From Elysia marginata (taxonomy: Eukaryota; Mollusca; Gastropoda; Plakobranchidae): a DNA stretch of 23,048 bases. The stretch spans positions 52,332-75,379 of the forward strand of contig BMAT01001733.1 in the NCBI GenBank assembly GCA_019649035.1, written 5' to 3'. Under the pieces are notes generated by a model. The model did not search any database and was not told where the DNA came from. It saw only the letters and a program-made list of their open reading frames with translations. Of the stretch, positions 19,461-23,048 are shown one piece after another. Numbering within the stretch: position 1 is the stretch's first letter; each line of letters starts with the position of its first letter. The position numbers and the translations under genes are program-made.

Positions 19461-19565
19461 TAAGATAAGATGAGATTTCATTGATCCATTATTGGAAATT
19501 TGGCTTAGAGTTAGACATTGGTGCTGAAACAAACGGCATACAGTTTGACAATTACATTTCACACC
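19461..19565 (-). repeat. possible LINE/SINE 3' tail
   Basis: On the minus strand, CCAAATTTCCAATAATGG, then ATCAATGAAATC and a TCTTATCTTA repeat, resembles the common animal retroelement 3' end: a 'fails-to-pair' stem near AATTTCC..GGGATCAAT, then a short tandem tail. Limits are approximate and the family is unknown. Confidence 0.35.
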
Positions 19566-20393
19566 CAACCACGGAAAAACATGAAATATATATTTTATAT
19601 ATAATTTAAATTTTTGTATCGTTCAAAATTAAACTTCGTTGGCTGCTAAAAATTTCTAAGGAGGATATTTTAAAAGGTTACTTTTGACTTTAATGTTTCA
19701 TAAAGATGGTTAAATACTTTGAAAATATTTTAAAATCAGAACGTGAAACCTTTTTAAATGTTTTACCTCTCTTTACTTGTGTTTTTTACCTTTATCTGTG
19801 ATTGAATAAATATTTCAAAAAATTGAAAAATAAAACAGTAAGGACTATGGAGTTGGATTTTTAAAAATGTTATTGACTTCTTTGTCTTTACAAGAACATG
19901 TATGTTGTATTTTTATTAAAGAAGAACAAACAGTTCGCCTAGTTTTTTTATTATTATTACGAAACAGATAAACACACGATACAAAAATGGAAGTGCGTGG
20001 TTGGGTGTGTGGGGGTGTTCGTCAGTGTGTGAAGATCACAAAAAGTTTAGAGAAAAAGGTAAGTCGTACATAAACCTTGTAACAACCACGGCATTGACAT
20101 ACCGGTAGCATATCCTCAAAAGACGAACAATAATTCTGACTTAGGCCAATTTATGTGAACTATAACATTGACCGATTCTGTTAACTTTTTTAAACCCTCT
20201 GGCATCAACATTTTGACAACACGCTTGTACACTACTGTACTATTTTAAAGTAGTATTTCGGGCTCCGATGAAATTTTTAAATAAAAAAACCTTTTTAAAG
20301 AATATCTCAAAACCATATAAAGTAGCTTAAGCCAAGTGGCTAGCCTTTTGACACTATACATCAGCTACATGTAACGACGAAAAATTTTTCATT
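19566..20393. other. gene-free AT-rich intergenic stretch
   Basis: Mostly A/T runs and a GTG-rich patch near 19995-20030. ACATAAACCTTGTA at 20070-20083 resembles the MITE end but is too short to call. Confidence 0.5.
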
Positions 20394-21290
20394 TTATTCC
20401 CATAGTGTGCACGACATTTTAAAAAGGCAAGGTCTCCATTGTACAGGTGTATTTCTCAAGCCAATTTTTGTCGTGTGCGGGATGGTGTCATGTTGCAGAA
20501 CAACAGCATTCGTCGGAGGAGTTGGTCTTTTTTGGTGAATAGCTTCTCTGAGTCTATCCAAGGTCGGACAATAGGTGGTAGCATAGCCAGTTTGTCCAGG
20601 AGGCATAACATCTAGAAGTATAATATCTTTTGCACCCTAAAACACTATAGCCACGACTTTGAATTTTATTTTCTCAAAGGGTTGGCGTATGAATTTTTTA
20701 AAGGTGCGAGAGGGTGGTGTTTAAATTCAAGGTCATTTTTTCAGGGGTGATAAAGCGGACCCAAGTCTGATCTCCCGTGATGGCTTAATCCAGAAATCTT
20801 ACGCAAAATATTTATTGTTAAAGGGTTCACTTGAATCACAACCAAACCACACGATGCCGTTAGTAACGCGTCAGCAGCTCTGTGCCAACCCATTGCTCTT
20901 GGTAAACATCGGTTAACTCTCGGCACCCGACAAGCAAAAACCTTTCTGTATCCCAACTGGTCATGAACGATTAAGAAGTCCAACGCAAGTCCCGAATTTT
21001 TAGCCTTCGATCAGTGAAGACGCACGCCTTAACACACGCAACGTTTACGTCTGTCTTGGATAAGCGCGGACGCCCAGTGTGAGTTTCATTCGGCCTGTCT
21101 CTAATTCTAGTTTTTCTACACCATTCATGCACTTGGGCTTCGCTTACGGCATTTCCACCATAGGCAGACGTGCTTTCTTTGTGAATGTCACAATTTGTCA
21201 AATCTTTTACATATTATGTAAAAATAAAAAAAAAACAGCTCTCTTTTCTAATGTTGACCAGTTTTGCAGGAGTCGACATTTTTTTTCCTG
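20394..21290 (-). pseudogene. mariner-type (Tc1/mariner) transposase pseudogene
   Basis: Read from 21290 to 20394 on the minus strand, mariner transposase motifs appear in order but in different frames. An HTH region has AVSEAQVHEW (21201-20971 frame), then TGRPRLSK and DRRLKIRDL. LGYRKVFACRVPR follows in a second frame. ITGDQTWVRFITPE carries the first catalytic Asp (codon 20782-20780) in a third, with an in-frame TAA just upstream at 20797-20795. Finally PPGQT...RLREAI and LQHDTIPHT carry the second Asp (codon 20489-20487). The C-terminal part with the third catalytic residue is not seen. Several frameshifts and stops mark it as dead. Family knowledge: such transposases cut and paste elements at TA sites. 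I found no convincing terminal inverted repeats. Confidence 0.85.
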
Positions 21291-21785
21291 CATAGCCCTA
21301 AAACTGTAAAATGTATTTTAGTTCACTAAGGCACTTAAAAATTGATGCTCAAGAAGTTCAATAATAATCAAGAAAATCGACGCACTTCTCCGATTTAAAA
21401 ATACTCACCAGTTTTGTAGATACACGATTAGGAATAATTCGATTTATTTATAGATGAGCCTCGTACATGTAGCCTCGTTTTTGTGCTTAGCATGGAAGAT
21501 CTTTGAAAGTTCCTTTCAAATATTGTTTATAAAATTAACCAAAAGTCTTAAAAAATCATAAAACTAACAGTGTAAAAACATCCCAAGACCATAAAACTAA
21601 AACTGTTGGCCTGAAATATTCAGAGTTTAAGTTTAGCTTTTTACAAAAATGTTCCAATGCGGTCTTCTTTGTCACAACTACTTGGCTTTTGACAAGACCA
21701 AATGTTTTCCATTTATTAGTTGAATGTAGATAATTTGATGCAACACCAGGTTAACTACAATAAACAGACTATCAATTTCGATATG

Positions 21786-21913
21786 TCAGAACTATAATTG
21801 GGAATGAGAGTAGAGCATAAAATTATCGTTTTCGCCTGCAAACCATTGACTTCTAAGAGGGAGTTTGCAAACAGGGACGATAATTTGCCCTCTTACCTCA
21901 TTCCCAATTCTGA
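21786..21913. repeat. imperfect inverted repeat (about 48-bp arms, 19-nt loop)
   Basis: The left arm (about 21796-21843) and right arm (about 21863-21909) are near reverse complements. AATTGGGAATGAG pairs perfectly with CTCATTCCCAATT, and AAATTATCGT and TGCAAAC segments pair further in. The outermost TCAGA / TCTGA also pair around a short insertion in the left arm. It could be a foldback MITE or a transcribed hairpin. Confidence 0.8.
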
Positions 21914-23048
21914 AATAAAAGGCAAAAACATGTACATTGTACATTGTAACTTTTTTCTGAGGCTAGTACCATTATATTTGCAATGGAGTGATAAAGTAGT
22001 AAGAGTGAACGAGGGTTAGAAGGCGTGTGCGAGATATGTTGGAGAAAGTATGCAAAAGACGACCAGGTATTTTCAACCAGAGCCAAGTCTAAAACAGTAA
22101 AAGCAATTCTATGTTTGTACTTTTTTTCTTTGAATGTACTTTTAAATAAATAGGTCCACAAAGGGTAAACTAAAAGTTGAAAAGTTCTGAACCCCTAAAG
22201 GCTGAAAATGTTTAGAAGGATAAGTAAAACCTCTGACATAAGGCATGATTTACCACGACTACTTCAAACAAAAGAATAGATCACTGACCTTGAAGTTTGT
22301 AAGAAAAATTCCTGTGTATTTAAAAGATCCTGTAGGTAAGTGTTTCCTTTCTTTCTTTCAATTTCCTACTCAATGACTCACTAATGTCATACATAAATTT
22401 TGACTTTTATCAATGTCAAAATTACTTTCAAAGCAAACTTAAATATCGAGAAAAAAAAAGTAAGAATGATACTAATTTCCATTTCGCTAGTCCGTCTAAG
22501 ACTTAAAGCTAAGTATACCTCTTATTTGAGTCACTTCAAATTTCCCTGATTGCTCTGAGGTGTAAGACATACATGTACAATGATGATCAAGGACATTTTA
22601 GTGGTTTATTTCTCTCCATTTGATAATGCGATTATTATGTGCCTTACTCTGAACAATAGTTGCCATTGGATAGGTAGAAATTTAGATGGAATTAAGGAGC
22701 AAATTGATGCTTAGACAGGCTTTCATGTGAATTTTAGCTCAATTGTTCTTATAAATTGAATCCTTATTTAAGACAAAACACTTTGGTTCAAACAGGAGAT
22801 ATCCTTTCTTTAAGTTTTGATTTGTTTCAGGAGAAAAGTTATGTGGAAGCTTTTGCTCTTGTTCAATACCAATAATTTCATAGTAACAAGAAGGTTGAAA
22901 TGAAACTCGTTTTTATTAAGCACTGCCAATCTAAAAAAAATAGAGGAATATTTACCACAACAATATCAGAAAGCTTTACATAAAAATAAAATAATGCTTT
23001 ATTTATGTACATTGTATATTGTTTTCTGCTTATCAAAACATAAGTGTG
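21914..23048. other. gene-free AT-rich intergenic stretch
   Basis: No gene recognised. A short TGTACATTGTACATTG tandem lies near 21932-21947. The rest is AT-rich without recognisable family similarity. Confidence 0.5.

Overview
This is eukaryotic, animal-type DNA: AT-rich, with two spliced genes, long introns, AATAAA poly(A) signals, simple-sequence tracts and decayed transposable elements. The repeats include tRNA-derived SINEs, a small TIR element (MITE) in two copies, a non-LTR retrotransposon relic and a mariner relic. The SINE style and AT-rich marine-invertebrate look suggest a lophotrochozoan, probably a gastropod mollusc. That is an inference, not a demonstrated assignment. No prokaryotic features, CRISPR arrays, rRNA genes or intact tRNA genes were seen.

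Layout on the + strand. Positions 1-2000 hold a SINE 3' part, one MITE copy and the upstream, probably 5'UTR-intron, sequence of gene 1. Gene 1 is a CFAP52 (WDR16/FAP52)-like WD40 protein, CDS join(2030..3796,4197..4319,5025..5180), 681 aa. Nearly all of it is one 1.77-kb exon, and two phase-0 introns interrupt only the last WD repeats. The final 3' splice site lies in a 44-bp tandem duplication. The 3'UTR carries a (GA)17 tract and a poly(A) signal near 5547.

Positions 5570-13940 contain no convincing coding gene. They hold several tRNA-SINEs, a SINE interrupted by the second MITE copy, and a TATA-type promoter-like segment near 10669. That segment could be the start of gene 2 or a solo-LTR remnant.

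Gene 2 is ECHDC1 (ethylmalonyl-CoA decarboxylase, crotonase superfamily), CDS join(13966..14005,15620..15883,17151..17830), 327 aa. I recovered its short first coding exon from splice signals and frame. Its introns hold a TATC microsatellite, an antisense LINE relic and an old SINE. Positions 18480-23048 are intergenic: a retroelement-like 3' tail, a broken mariner transposase on the minus strand and a roughly 50-bp-arm imperfect palindrome.

The two genes are in the same orientation. They are functionally unrelated (axonemal doublet microtubule protein versus cytosolic acyl-CoA metabolite repair), so nothing suggests they act together. I found no new multi-gene system. The most interesting signals are the duplicated splice acceptor, the odd exon structure of the CFAP52-like gene, the nested MITE-in-SINE insertion, the palindrome and the promoter/LTR-like segment.
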